Position numbers and translations under genes: made by a program. A DNA stretch of 64,000 nucleotides, taken from Mesorhabditis belari (Eukaryota; Nematoda; Chromadorea; Rhabditida; Rhabditidae). Within the stretch, counting starts at the first letter, position 1. Each line of letters opens with the position of its first letter. The notes beneath the pieces were generated by a model. That model was not told where the DNA came from, ran no database searches, and was given only the letters and a program-made list of their open reading frames with translations. The stretch spans positions 337,135 to 401,134 of the forward strand of contig CAUEEP010000865.1 of the NCBI GenBank assembly GCA_958450365.1. Direction: 5' to 3'. Positions 21,954-33,892 of the stretch are shown here, piece after piece.

Positions 21954-24299
21954 CTAAGAAACGCTAGTAGTATTACAATTAGCTCGACTAGATCGACTCC
22001 GCAATTCCGACACTTGATCTTGGATTTCCTTCAGTGAACGAGCCAGCACTGGACCAAAAGCCTTTGTCGGTATCTAAAATAATACATGTTAAGAGTGAAA
22101 CAATAAAACAAAAGTTTGTTCAGGTTTATCTTTCGTTCAAACATGATAGCTGCGATAACCAAAACAAACCTCGGGTAATGCTTCGGGACCTGGTGGTGGA
22201 GGGTGTTGTGTACGATCACTCTAAAATTACTCATAAAACAGTAATCACATATAAGGCTCACAATCAATTTGGTCAAAACTTCTCGCAGCGATTTCATCAC
22301 CTCATCATCTGGAAATTGAAAATCCTCGGCCAGCGTTGATTGAATAAACTTCATAAACGTTTCCAAAGTTAACTTCCGTATTGATCCTAAAACAAAATAT
22401 GTAATTAATATAATTTTTGAACAAACTTTCATGCATTTTCATAATGTTAATAGCCATAGCCATCAGTATCGTGTCACCCTCATAAAGAAAAACGTCCCAA
22501 AGTCTCAGAGCAAGCGGAAAAGGTACCCGATCCTGCATTAACCCAATGATCGTTACAAAAAAAATAAACTTGCCAAGAAACACCCGAACCACCATTTTGT
22601 TAAGTAGCTGTAGGGAATCCCCTCCTTTTCCTAAGCACTCATTACCATTACCAGTTTGCAAACTGGAAGCTCACAACTCGGTTAGTAAAAAAAACTCACA
22701 AGCTGTTTGTGCACTTTTGGTTTATACTTTTTGAGAATTTTCTGAAAGTACTCTTCAAATCGTTGCCATTTTGGAAAACCGAGCACAAAGAAACCTGTAA
22801 AAAGTATATTAAACACTACTATTAAACAAACAAATATATAGCTCACCATGCATTGAATGCCTTTCAGAAACCATCAAAGCGTGAAGACACCAGAAAGCCT
22901 CTTCTTCATCAAGAAACATCAGAAAAAGAGCGGTGATTTGAGACATTCCCCGAATAAGAAAAGTTGATGACTAATAAATAAATCGTTTACCTGGCAATAG
23001 CCGACCTCCGTGTTGTACATCGAATAAGCAGCAAGCACGTTTAACAAAGACCTTTGCCTGAAATGATATTATTGTTTTTGTTTTTTTAACTGAATTGCTA
23101 TTCAGTCGTTAAGTGTTAACACTACTTCAAAAATTGTTACTTGATACTTCAAAATTAAAATCGTTACTTGATACCATATCGTCGGCGAAACATCTGATTG
23201 TCTCGATATGTTCGATTGATGTCTAGGTCAATTTGTTTGATGTCCTTTGATATTAATCGGGCTCTGTCCACTAGTTTGACATAAATCTATATAACGAGTT
23301 CAGTTGTAATAAAATGAAATTTTTACATCGTCTCCTTTGCTCTGGGCTTTCAGCTCCTCGATTCCAAGCAACTTAGGCCATACCTTAAGTGGTTCAGTTT
23401 TAAACATAGAGCACCACGTGACAAAAATAATTTTTAGGCTTAAAGTTTTAAGTAAATCCTACTCGTATCCGTAGCTTGAGAGGCACTCCTTTCCATACTC
23501 GTTCATCTAACTTTTTCACCGGCCGTTTCGCATTGTGATAACATTGAGAGCCATTTTTTCTCGCGTCTAATCTAAAAGCTCAATATTTGAAAGCTGTGTA
23601 TTGCAATTGGCTAAGCTTTTGACATTTAAAAAATTGCAGTTAAGCCTCTGTGAAAAAACAAAATTCCAGGAAATCTTTTGAAAGATAGACAGATAGTTAA
23701 AAACGGCTAATCACACCAAAATTGGAGTTTGCTTTTTTCTTTGTACCAACAAACGGGATCAAATTTCGTTAGTTAAAATAGTTATTATGGTTCGTCAATT
23801 AAATCTTACTTCTGTTTCTATTCGTTCTTTTTCACTTTGAACACGTTCAGCTTCCGATAGGCCTTCTTTGCTAAATTTATATTTGTCGTTAAAAACACAT
23901 GAACCAAACTGTATGAAACCGTGACGATCTGTCTTTCTGTACACATCCCAATCGAGGTTCTCCCAGTCATCGATCCACGGATCCTCAGGTCCCTAAATAA
24001 ACTCGTAAAACGTAATATTTTTTTACTCTTTTAATATTAATCTGATACCATTCCTAATGCTTTACCTTTTCATACATTTCGATAATTCTTTCTCGTTCGA
24101 TTTGCTCCAACACTTCCGGATCATCGCTTTTTGCCTCTTCACTCGATGACGCGACAACATCATCAGAAACTAACATAAACAAATTGCAAAAATAATATTC
24201 ATATTTCTCACTTAAACTTCTGACGCTATTGTTCGGAAATGCTGGAACATTAAGTTTAGCCGAGAATAGCTCAACCTTTTTCTTACTCTCGCGTAACGC
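21954..24299 (-). CDS. TBC-domain RabGAP, USP6NL/RN-tre-like
   Basis: Minus-strand exons: 24169-24066, 23992-23810, 23571-23463, 23383-23327, 23286-23168, 23057-22991, 22949-22847, 22794-22700, 22630-22574, 22532-22427, 22386-22262, 22220-22170 and 22073-21954. A further 5' exon (24299-24212) is tentative and the start codon is unresolved. [53 protein letters not shown] (arginine finger), [14 protein letters not shown] (glutamine finger), [27 protein letters not shown] and [13 protein letters not shown] follow the RN-tre TBC domain. Such proteins stimulate GTP hydrolysis by Rabs. Odd points: exon 23571-23463 has 109 bases where 108 keep frame; the intron inside the YCQ/G motif ends in GG; intron 22573-22533 begins with GC. 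It lies 250-390 bp downstream of ASF1, as in an operon. Confidence 0.85.
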
Positions 24300-24553
24300 C
24301 TAATTTTGCGTGCTTTAGAGTATCACTGAATGTTTTGCACTTGTTTTCGAAACGTAAGCTCATTGTTCGTAATTTAGGGGTCACTTGAGTTATCGTATAG
24401 TCTATCCCCTTCAATAAAACGATCTTTAAGTTGGCTGATATCGACTCGGAGATGCATGGATTTTTGGGGTGATTACTTGAGAGAAACAATAAATTTTTTG
24501 TTTGAGTCCATTCTCGACTTCCATGTCCAAAAGTTAAACTACGTTTTTATAAT

Positions 24554-25480
24554 TTAACTATGCAAAAAGATGACCAATTGAAACAAACTCTGTTGTTCAT
24601 CGATGGCATTGCCATCACCGTCACCGTCTTCAATTTCTTCAGCACCAAGATCGATGGCAATGTCTTCGCCATCAATCTGAATACGCAGTAAAATGTGTCA
24701 ACAATATAAAAACTTGTCAGTTCCTCGACAACTGGTTCATCGACGATTAAATCATCCCTTTTAATTGGATAGTTCGTAACGCGAACACCGTCGACCATCA
24801 CTTGACGAACTAGCTAAATCAAATTTTTTAGTCAAAAAATTACTTTGCTAACTAAATACCTTGCTTTCATCGGTTTTGGTTGGTGGATTTTCGTTGAACT
24901 CCGGCTCATTGTATTGCACTTGCACATTCCAGCCGAGACAAATAAATTCCTGTCTATCGTATTTCGCCTTGAGCAAGAGCCCGGCTACACCAAGGGAGGG
25001 CATCTTTTGGAATTTTCGATACATCAGCCGGATCAGTCAAAAAAAATTGGGCATACAAAAGCACCAAAATATCAAAACCTGAAACACAAATTGATGCCGT
25101 CCTTCGGGTGTAGGCCAAATGAAAACAGAGTCGAGAAGCTGGTCATGTTCACTGCTTGCACCAGAGCCGACGTAGATGAGCTGCCATTCAATATCTGAAA
25201 CAAGAATGATTTTGAAACTGGAATAACACTACGCTGTGCTTCTAGCAGTACACAAATAGGTATTTAAATCAACGCTAAAAACAATTGAGTAATTATTGCC
25301 AATAAAACTTGTGGCTATCGCACTTACTATTAGCCTTATTAATTCCATTTACCAATCACAAATAAATTTACCTTTCTCAAGATGAGAAAACGCCTCAAAG
25401 GTGACCTCGAGCTTGAACGGCTGCTTGAAGGAGCACGGATTGTCGACGAAGTTCACACTCACGATGTTTATTCTGGTCAT
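24554..25480 (-). CDS. ASF1: ASF1 histone H3-H4 chaperone (frame and splice anomalies)
   Basis: Exon 1 (25480-25372) begins MTRINIVSVNFVDNPCSFKQ and PFKLEVTFEAFSHLEKD; exon 2 (25194-25079) reads IEWQLIYVGSGASSEHDQLL then IWPTPEGRHQFVFQ; exon 3 (about 25034-24860) DPADVSKIPKDAL then GVAGLLLKAKYDRQEFICLG and YNEPEFNENPPTK; exon 4 (24813-24714) LVRQVMVDGVRVTNYPIKRD; exon 5 (24676-24554) is an acidic tail (AIDLGAEEIEDGDGDG). This is the ASF1 immunoglobulin-like core plus acidic tail; it binds H3-H4 during nucleosome assembly. Defects: the intron before exon 3 has no AG acceptor, exon 3 carries one surplus base near 24992, and exons 4 and 5 are out of phase by one. It may be a decaying paralogue, an error-containing sequence, or a gene with unusual decoding. 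Confidence 0.85.
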
Positions 25481-25483
25481 TTC

Positions 25484-25491
25484 CTAAAAAA
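25484..25491 (-). promoter_or_regulatory. Probable trans-splice acceptor of ASF1
   Basis: On the minus strand TTTTTTAG ends three bases before the ATG at 25480. This fits a spliced-leader acceptor. Confidence 0.55.
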
Positions 25492-26842
25492 GAAAAATTA
25501 AAATCGAAGAATCCAGAAGGAAAATTGTTAAATCGAACATAAAAACGAAGCCAGGCCAGGTGGTTTTAAAAAAGTGCGATTCAAAAGTGTCGCACCACGA
25601 GACGAAACACGGAATGACCGAAAACAGTAGCTAATGAACAAGTTTCGCCGACTTTTTGCCCCTTCACACATAAGAGAAAAAAAAACGATGAGCAACAAGT
25701 GGTTTATGTTATAGCTATTATGTATTATGTACTAAAAATCAATACCAACTTGATTAGAAATTTTATCGAAAAAAGTTTAGAAAATAGGTACAACTGCCCC
25801 ATTGTTGTACTGTTTAGATGTTTAGATGTTGTGTAGCGGGTAACAAGTATGAGCGAACTTGATTGTTCTGGTAATATATTTCAACAAACAAGTATGAGCT
25901 AACTTGATTGTTCTGGTAATGGTAAAACCTCACAAATCCACAGACTTCAGATGGAATCAGTAGCAAATACTTCCCAGTAGAGAATCAAATATTAAATTAA
26001 CTGTAGTGAAAAAGATAAAGCCTGCAGTTGTCAGATTGAATTCAATAGTTTGAATTTACTTTAAATACAATAAAAGTTATCAAATTTAAAATTTCTATTT
26101 TTTAATGCTGACCGATCCGAATTTGATAATTGATTCATAATTGTTAATGTACAATAAATGTTATCAGTTAAAAATTTGTCTTTTTTTGCTCTTGTCTGCC
26201 TTAAAACCAAAACTTTATCTTGTCGCGACAATTATGGCGCACTCTGTATGAATGGAACACTGAAATATGGGCTCGCAGTTCGAATAAAGCATACATTGCT
26301 CAAGATAATTTGAAAAGACTATACAAAGAGATCTAATAACAATGTCAGAACTGTAAAGCTGAAATCAAAACATTTTTTAAAGTCTTTGCCGGACTTTTCA
26401 AAAACCCGTTGTTCGAGGCCATGTCTGTACTCATGTCTACTTACTACTGTAGTTAAAGTATGTAAGCTACATTTGATTTCACAAGAATTGCAATATTTAA
26501 ACATCAACACAAACCTTCAAAAAAGATGTGCTGTCAACACAGGTATGTGTTGAAAGTTATGGTTTCAAATAAAAAATCCAAAACATAAAATGTTTCAATT
26601 AATTCATCGTCTTCATCTCAAATGTACATCTTTATTCAATTTCAATTTCAATTTAAAGAAGTTTAAAAAAGATACAATCGATCAGATTTCAGCATTGACA
26701 AAAGAGCACCCGACTCAACAAAAAAAAGAGAGGTTCGACGAATTTTTGGGGAAAGCATTTGCGATATTTGAGATTCATTGGGCATTTTTTTAGAGTAATA
26801 AACAGTTTGAGACAGAAAATTTACAAATTTTTACACAAAATT
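25492..26842. other. Spacer between ASF1 and the acidic-tailed gene
   Basis: No coding exon was recognised. A short direct repeat (ACAAGTATGAGCGAACTTGA type) occurs twice at 25845-25920, and a TTTCAATTTCAATTTCAA run lies at about 26635-26655. Confidence 0.4.
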
Positions 26843-29380
26843 TCAATTTCCATTATTTTCAACGATATCTTCTTCGTCGGAGTCGGAGTGCTAAAAAAAA
26901 TTAGGTTAAAATCATTGTGTCTCATCTTTTTCGGCACCTTTATTACAATCCATACATTAATGAAGTTAAAACTTTTCTTTTTTCAATCCGTTTCGATTAT
27001 ATTTTTGTGCATGTAAACTGCAATTGTAGTCTCATTTTAAGAATTAAAAAAAATAAAATTCTGTAGTGAACAAAGAAAAATGTTTTCTTTTAGTCAATAA
27101 AGAATTTCCTTGTTAACTTTGCGATTCAAAAAGAAATGTTTCAATTTATCACGATTCAACTCTAAATTTTTCAGTTTAATATATTTTCTTTAACGTAACG
27201 TAAACATTAGCAGTTGTTCAATTTTTAAGGGAATTGATTTAGGTTAAAACCTCACCTGATCCCAGCATAATTTTCGCTTCCCAGTGCTCGTTGTCGTGCC
27301 GAGATTTCCGACTTGTTGTATCGGTTTGTTCGTTTCGTTTTGAGCCGCCAAAATTTGAATGAGTCGAACGCCGAGCTCGGCTGTCATTTGGCGTTGTTGG
27401 AGAACCTGGAAAACGGTGGTTTGCCTTGAAAAGTTGAGTTTCAACGAAAACGATTCGTAGTTGACTTTTGTGGGGATATAGTCGGCTCTCGATATAACGA
27501 TTTTTGATATAACCATTTTCGATATAATGATTTCATTTCGCGATCCCGACAGAATCCTCATTTGGAGAGTCGATTGTAATTCCATTGACAATTTGAGGAC
27601 AAAGATTTCAATTTTTTAGTGTGTGTGTGTGTGTTGACTACTTCATAGGCGCACCCGTGTTTACACCCGCATTTACTGTCGTGTAAAAGTTTTCCTTTTC
27701 TTGTGCATATTTTATTATTAAATTATAAGTTTTGTTAATTTCCAGGTGAATGGCACACGGAAAAGCTGCTCACGGATCATGATAAAGGCCAGATTGATGC
27801 GCGTTTTAAAATTCGCGGAGAAGCAAACTCAATAAGAGAAATCGCAAAAGATTTGGGCAAAAGATCCGACTGTGCCGTGCGAAATTGTATCAAGTTGAAG
27901 GCCGTTTTTTTCACCAACGAAGAAGCCAGGACCAAAGCCAAAGCTTACACCACGAGCTAGACGCCATATTGGGAACAGCATTCACGGAAAAACAATCAAT
28001 GAAGTGAAAACGGAACTGAAAATCGACGCTTCGAAGTCGACATTTTGGCGAACCATCAAGGAAAACCCACATATCGATCGACAATTATTGAACATCTCAT
28101 TGTTGAATTATTGAACAATTATTGAACAACCGGTCGTGAAGCTTTTGCACAAGAAAGCCCGATTGGCGTTCGCCAAGGCTCATATGAATCGCGATTGGTC
28201 TATGGTTAGAAAGCCGCTTATGTTTTATTATTTTTTTTTGCTTTTAGGTGATCTTTTCCGATGAGAAGAAATGGAATTAGGATGGTCCCAATGGCGTTGA
28301 AAATTTGGGCCGATCCGACTCTGCCGTGCGAAATTATAGAAAGTCCGAGTTCGTTTCTGCACCAAAGAAGAAGCCAGGACCAAAACCAAAGCTTACACCA
28401 CGAGCTAGACCCCATATTGGGAACAACATTCACGGAAAAAACGATCAATGAAGTGAAAACGGAACTGAAAATCGACGCTTCAACCTTTTCGACCAGTGTG
28501 TTTACTTTTTCTTCAGCACAAAGTACCCTCATACCTCATTTAGCAAAAGCAAATTGATCTGCTGAGCGTTTGTCGGAGTGACGTTGGCGGTGACTGAAAA
28601 TTTGAATTTTTAAGTTCAGTTTAAGTTATTCATTTTTACCCAAATGCTCGTTGCTTTCTTTTGAGGTTGATGGGTTTTGGGGGAAAGTGTCGAAATTCTC
28701 CTCCCCTTCAAAGCCATTTTCACCGCCATTCTTCAAACGATCCTGTTCCTCGAAGAGCTCGTGGATGAAATCCTGAAAATGACTTGAGACTTTGAAACAT
28801 TTTCACCTCGGAGCACTGGATTCGGTTTCGACGTATGAGTTTTGACAGTAATGTAAAGCCCCAGTCCCCTGGATTACGGTAGTTTGTATAAAAATAGGTG
28901 CTTTTTAGAAAACGTATTGGTGAAAAGGAAAACAGGACGAATGGTGTATGATTTACCGTTTCTTTGAAAAAAGTAAAGTTTCAATTTCGTTGGAGTCAAA
29001 CGGCGAAAAGCTGCATCAATGAAAAAAATGGGCTTTTTTTCTCCTCGATTAATGAAATTTTAGTGTTTTACAGTATTTTAGCAAAATCCTATCGACATCC
29101 TATCAAAATCCTATCATTTCCCCCTCCTCACTCACATGCACATCTTTCGCCACTCCATTCACTGGATCGTCGCGGCTTTGGTGCAAATCGAAAGCATTCT
29201 CGCAAATCGATCGAATCTGGAATTTGAAAAAATAAGTTTTTCAAAGTTCAATCTCAAAGTCATTTTTGCATTAACAAATTTGTGGTAAGGTTAAAATTTT
29301 CCCAAAAACAAAACCTCATGCAACAGTTCGATAGCCGATGAATATGGTCGTTGTCGGAACGTTTGAAAGGCACGATCCAT
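26843..29380 (-). CDS. Protein of unknown function with acidic tail (178 aa)
   Basis: Six minus-strand exons (29380-29315, 29216-29136, 28772-28640, 28593-28535, 27405-27256, 26890-26843) join perfectly in frame, all GT-AG. The start MDRAFQTFRQRPYSSAIELL lies 10 bases after a TTTCAG acceptor (trans-splice type). It continues with ICENAFDLHQSRDD, DFIHELFEEQDRLKNGGENG, a Ser/Asn-rich linker, a helix NEVLQQRQMTAELGVRLIQI, a GTTTSTGKRK basic patch and the acidic end HSDSDEEDIVENNGN. There are no membrane segments. The mix of helices, basic patch and acidic tail suggests a nuclear protein, but I do not recognise the family. Its fourth intron hosts a Tc1-type remnant on the opposite strand. Confidence 0.75.
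27475..27550. repeat. GATATAACGATTTT short repeats
   Basis: Three degenerate copies of TCGATATAACGATTTTTGA lie in the intron before exon 27405-27256; a (GT)n tract follows at about 27618-27635. Confidence 0.6.
27760..28500 (+). pseudogene. Tc1-like transposase remnant inside an intron
   Basis: ILE-type helix-turn-helix pieces are readable: LTDHDKGQIDARFKIRGEAN, then SIREIAKDLGKRSDCAVRN, followed in other frames by RHIGNSIHGKTINEVKTELK, HKKARLAFAKAHMNRDW and IFSDEKKWN (first catalytic Asp) with an in-frame stop. A partial second copy of the middle portion follows at 28300-28490. The frames are broken and later catalytic motifs are missing. It sits antisense in the 27406-28534 intron of the acidic-tailed gene. 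Confidence 0.75.
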
Positions 29381-29389
29381 GCAATGAAG

Positions 29390-29391
29390 CC
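29390..29391 (-). promoter_or_regulatory. Trans-splice acceptor of the acidic-tailed gene
   Basis: AATTTCAG on the minus strand ends at the junction 29391/29390, ten bases upstream of the ATG at 29380. No upstream exon is required for an open frame. Confidence 0.5.
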
Positions 29392-29695
29392 TGAAATTTT
29401 CAAGTCTCGAATAAATTCAATTACTTATTGGTAAAAAGTTAATAAACAAGAAAAAAAAATCAAGTTAGACGGTACCGTAAGAATAAGAGAACATTAATAG
29501 TTTAAGAGGTTTTATAGTTTACGATCGAGCAAATGAAAAGAAAAATTGAAACAAGAAAATCTCAATTTTCCGCTAAAATTTTAACTTTTCAAGTTCCCAA
29601 GCTACTTCTTTCTTTAAAATCACCAAAATATTTCTAAAGAAATTGTTTTGTACAGAATAATGTCCCGTTAATAAATAAAAGAAATGTAAATAAAT

Positions 29696-29915
29696 ACCGT
29701 ATTTTCTCTAATAGTAGTGCAACCAGCCGAGCCGAGTTGGTGACTATTTTATGGTTTCCAAGCTTTTCCAGAAGCTGAACACTCAAATCCCCCACTAGAG
29801 CTCATCGTCAGCTACATTTTCCGACCCCAGATCGATAGGTTCTGATAAGCGCTTTTCGAGATTTCGAGAAATTTAGGCAACGCTCTGGGTGCACTCTATT
29901 GGAGAGAATACGGTA
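29696..29915. mobile_element. 220-bp MITE, copy 1
   Basis: The ends TACCGTATTTTCTCTAATAG and the complement of CTATTGGAGAGAATACGGTA form terminal inverted repeats, with no coding content. A second copy lies in opposite orientation at 44.54-44.76 kb. Confidence 0.85.
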
Positions 29916-30664
29916 TATGCATATGTCCGCTATTATTAACCCAATGAACTGAAATTGAAATTGAAATTGAAAAACTTGAAACTTATACATTCACAATGCA
30001 AAAAAAAACCAATTTCCCAGTGCTTTCTTTGCTTCAATAATTCACAGTACTTGTTTTGTCCAAAACGAAAAAAAGTGTGGGCGTTTTTTCCACGAAAAAT
30101 CTACTCCTCGAGTTTTCAAAGACTGAAAATCGAAAGGGAAAAAGGAAATTTGATGTGGAATCGTAATTACCAGCCTAATTATCGAAATTGATCACGTGTT
30201 ATTATTGAAAGGAAATTTTTTGGTACATGTGATTTTTGCGGAAACGACAAAGAAAACTTTTTGCTTCAAAAAGAAACGAAAAAAAAACTTGAAATGAACT
30301 TTTGCCGAATTTTCGGATTAGCATTTGCAGAGTTCGGTGGAGAAATTCGAAAAACACGCAACTCATTTGTGGTTTCGAAATTTGGCACCAACTTTAGCGA
30401 TAAGCATTTCTCATTTTTTTTTTGGAAATAGGAAATGGGAAATAGATTTTCTTCCGTTCTAAATGTGTTAGTTTCAAGTTTTTCAATTTAAATAGCAATT
30501 TTAATGAATCGTAATAAAATCATAGTAATGAATAGTGATGAAAATTGTAGAATAGAGTGCTGGTTTCAATTTATTCAGATCCTTATCTTGAATTGCGATC
30601 ATTGAATTGCGCAAAACAGTTTTAACCTTTCATAACTTGCAACCAATGTTTTTGGAAAGCTGAA

Positions 30665-30972
30665 ACCAAGCTCCAAACAACTCCAAACAACTCCAAACAG
30701 CTCCAAACAGCTCTAAACAACTCCAAACAGCTCCAAACAACTCCAAACAGCTCCAAACAGCTCCAAACAGCTCTAAACAACTCCAAACAGCTCTAAACAG
30801 CTCTAAACAGCTCTAAACAGCTCTAAACAACTCAAAACAGCTCTAAACAGATCTAAACAACTCCAAACAGCTCCAAACAACTCCAAACAACTCAAAACAG
30901 CTCTAAACAGATCTAAACAACTCCAAACAGCTCCAAACAACTCCAAACAGCTCCAAACAGCTCCAAACAGCT
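30665..30972. repeat. 10-bp satellite (CTCCAAACAG)
   Basis: About 300 bp of 10-bp units, CTCCAAACAG / CTCCAAACAA / CTCTAAACAG, in tandem. It is non-coding. Confidence 0.95.
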
Positions 30973-31744
30973 ACCAAAACCCAGAATCCAGTGATTTTTT
31001 TTGGATATTTTTCAGTTTCAACGAGCATAATGCTGCCAAAAATTGTGGTTTTTACAAAAATTTCGCTTACTTTAACGTATCCTAACTATTGGGTTGAAGA
31101 GTGTGAACTTTAACATATCTTAACTATTGGCGTCGACTTTCAATTTTTCTGGAATGCATAAAACCTCTATATAATTGATATAATTTGTATAATCAAAAAA
31201 GGTCTATCATTGCTCTAAAAAATGGCTCTAAAAGATGGCTGGAGATTCCGAGAAGCTTTGTGTTTTGTGAATTTTATGGGCTCCTAAACGAAATCAGTTA
31301 AAATGAAGTCCGATTCGTCGTTTGACTCGTTTTCTTACAGATAAACTTAACTTGATGTAAAAACAAGAAAAAAAAGAGCAAAAGCAAGAGCATAAGTTAG
31401 AGCACAATTACATAAGTAGCCTAATTTTTGTAGTGATTTTCAAATTTTCGTCAGTCATTTTCTCTAAATGACAATTTATAGATTTTCTGAAAAAAATGTT
31501 CTTTTATTGGAGCGGTTTTTGAGTTTGTTTAATTATGCTTTCAAATATGATTTTGTAGAGAAATCAATGAGCTTTCTAATGATGCTAGATAAAGTCATTT
31601 GATAAAGACAGTTCGATGCTATAGAAGTTTCTTTGAAAGTCGGCGCCTTTCATACTCTCCAATCCAATGTTGAAGTAGAGGTTACAGCGGGCTTTACAGA
31701 TGCATCCTTTAGAAAAGAACCTCAAAGCTTACTATGATCGGTCA

Positions 31745-31865
31745 GCTATCGTACCCTAACTATTTACGGATTACTGTAGTGATCCGGTTACAATAAGCTA
31801 GGCTACCGTAAACTAACTATTTACGGATTACTGTAGTGATCCGGTTACAATAAGCTAGGCTACCT
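31745..31865. repeat. Tandem duplication of a ~57-bp unit
   Basis: The stretch containing CTAACTATTTACGGATTACT and GTAGTGATCCGGTTACAATA occurs twice head to tail, with a third degraded copy at about 31918-31950. Confidence 0.85.
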
Positions 31866-31984
31866 AACTACCGTACTGCTCGTTTGTTATGAGGCTGTAG
31901 CTGTTTAAAACGACTGTAGGACTACTGTAGTGGTCCGATTACAGTAAGCTAGATGTAAAAGCTAAGCTTTTACGCTAAAAGCTA

Positions 31985-32085
31985 AGCTAGAAAGAAAAAG
32001 AAAGAAAGAAAGAAAGAAAGAGAAAGGAAGAAAGAGAAAGGAAGAAAGAAAGAAAGAAAGAAGTTCGAAGAAAGAATAAAGAAAA
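31985..32085. repeat. (GAAA)n microsatellite
   Basis: Runs of AAAGAAAGAAAG, interrupted by GGAAG and GTTCG. Confidence 0.9.
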
Positions 32086-32817
32086 AGTTCGAATCATTAC
32101 AGTAGAGTCTAAAAGTTTGACAAAAATCTGAAAACATCAGAAATTTTGCGGGTTTTAAAGAAGAAAAATTCTGGAACTAAAATCTTTATATGAAAGATCA
32201 ATCAGCTGAGCGAAAAGTATGAGAAAAAAATGAGGAAAGGATGAGCTCAAAAAGTCCGATTTCTGGCCTAAAGAACAGGCAAAAAAATCATAAAAGAGAG
32301 AATTTTCCCACCCAAATTTCTGCTACACTCTATTGGGTGTTTTTCGGATTTTCTCGAGTTTTTCTTTTGTCTTTTTTACTGATGACTAATCCATGTGACT
32401 TGGCCTTTAATGAAGAAGTCGTAGTTTTTATTTTGTCACGGAATTAATTTCGCATTGAACTTTCTGCGAGAGTAGATTGAAACAAGATTTTTCTCTTTTT
32501 ACAGATTCTTAATCTATTTCCCTTTTCTTTTCTTTTCTTTTCTTTTCTCATTCATTTGGATTATCCCCACTGACATCAAATGAGCGATTGCGTCGTGTTT
32601 TGCTGGATTATCTTTTTCCCTCAAATTTTTGGAAATGTTTTGTTTTTTTGTGTAAAAATTATTGAATCCCCAGGGACTAATCACGCATTTTGCGGCCGAT
32701 TATACGAAAATTTTGAAACACTTATTTTTTTTCTTTTTTTCTTGATCACTTTTGGTGAAAGGAAGTCTCAAAATGCTGAACACCTCGTCATAATAATGGC
32801 TGATAATGAAGATTTCC

Positions 32818-33088
32818 TTACTGTAAATACTGTAATAGTACCCCACCGCCCTCGTACAGTCGCGTAGTCGCAAAAGTTTTTTAGTATTTCATTTTTTGCA
32901 AAGCACCCGTACTTTCAAAAAATGCGTCTTTGGTATCAAAAAATAGCCCTGAATTTCAGCTATTTTTTGATATTTAAACGAGAATTGTAGCATAAACCAG
33001 TGTCGAGAAAAACGCCTTCAAAGCTAGACTACGCAACACTCCGCCCCGTCATTATGGGGGTGGGGTACTATTACAGTATTTACGGTAA
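32818..33088. mobile_element. 270-bp MITE with 27-bp terminal repeats
   Basis: TTACTGTAAATACTGTAATA at the left end is matched by TATTACAGTATTTACGGTAA at the right, and the inverted match extends inward through CCCCACC. There is no coding content. Confidence 0.88.
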
Positions 33089-33892
33089 GCTTTGAATATT
33101 TTATATATAAATTAACTGAATATTTTTTTAAGTTGAAAGTACGATAGCTTTTGAAAGCACTTTTTAGCAAACGCTTAACTGATTTTGAGCAAGGTGAGTG
33201 GATTCGGATGCGGAAGAATACAAAGAACAGCGGCTACACGACACTACTAAACGCATACACAACGGTACTATGAGATGGCTATTGGAGAATCGCGTCCATA
33301 ACGTTCTTTGGATTCTTGTGTAGAGATCCGCCTAGCTTTGGTTTTGAGAGGTAAAAATTTCAAAATTCCGGTCGTCTTGTCAAAGCCTTGAACATTAGTT
33401 ATACAGATTGAAGTAAAGGTAAAGTATAGAGATTGAAGTAACTTCGAAATTAACCTCATATCATTTATTGATTGCCTTTTCATTTACAAATACAATAGAT
33501 TTAGTCCTAGCTACATAGGAATAAACAATTTTTTAGCAAACGGAGAGGTAGAAGTTTGAAAATTCTCGAGCTGTGAAAGCTTACGAAAATAATTGCACTA
33601 ATTGGACTAATAATTGTACTAAATAATTGCAAGTTAACGAAACGAAACGATTTCAAAGATGAAAGTACTCAATCGAACGAATGTACAATAGCTTTTTAGT
33701 GGAAGGAAGCTTTTTAGCTGGAAGTTTCAAAATTGTTAAAGTAATGGCCAGTAATGAGCTTTTAACGCAGATTGGTTGAATTAACTGAATATCTTTCAAT
33801 TGGAAGTACGGTAGCTTTTTCTTGAGCAAAACTAGAGCCTTTTAGAAAACGCTTAACTAATTGTGAAATAAAAGTTTCAAAATTCTCAGAGT

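Noticed and set aside
22560..22580. +1 break suspected at the end of the TBC exon KWWFGCFL
   Set aside because: A GC donor (GCAAGT) restores phase exactly and reproduces the conserved CFLDR sequence.
23010..23050. Frame break suspected in TBC exon 23057-22991
   Set aside because: Joining AA from the previous exon to G CAA AGG gives K-Q-R-S-L-L-N-V in frame; no anomaly remains.
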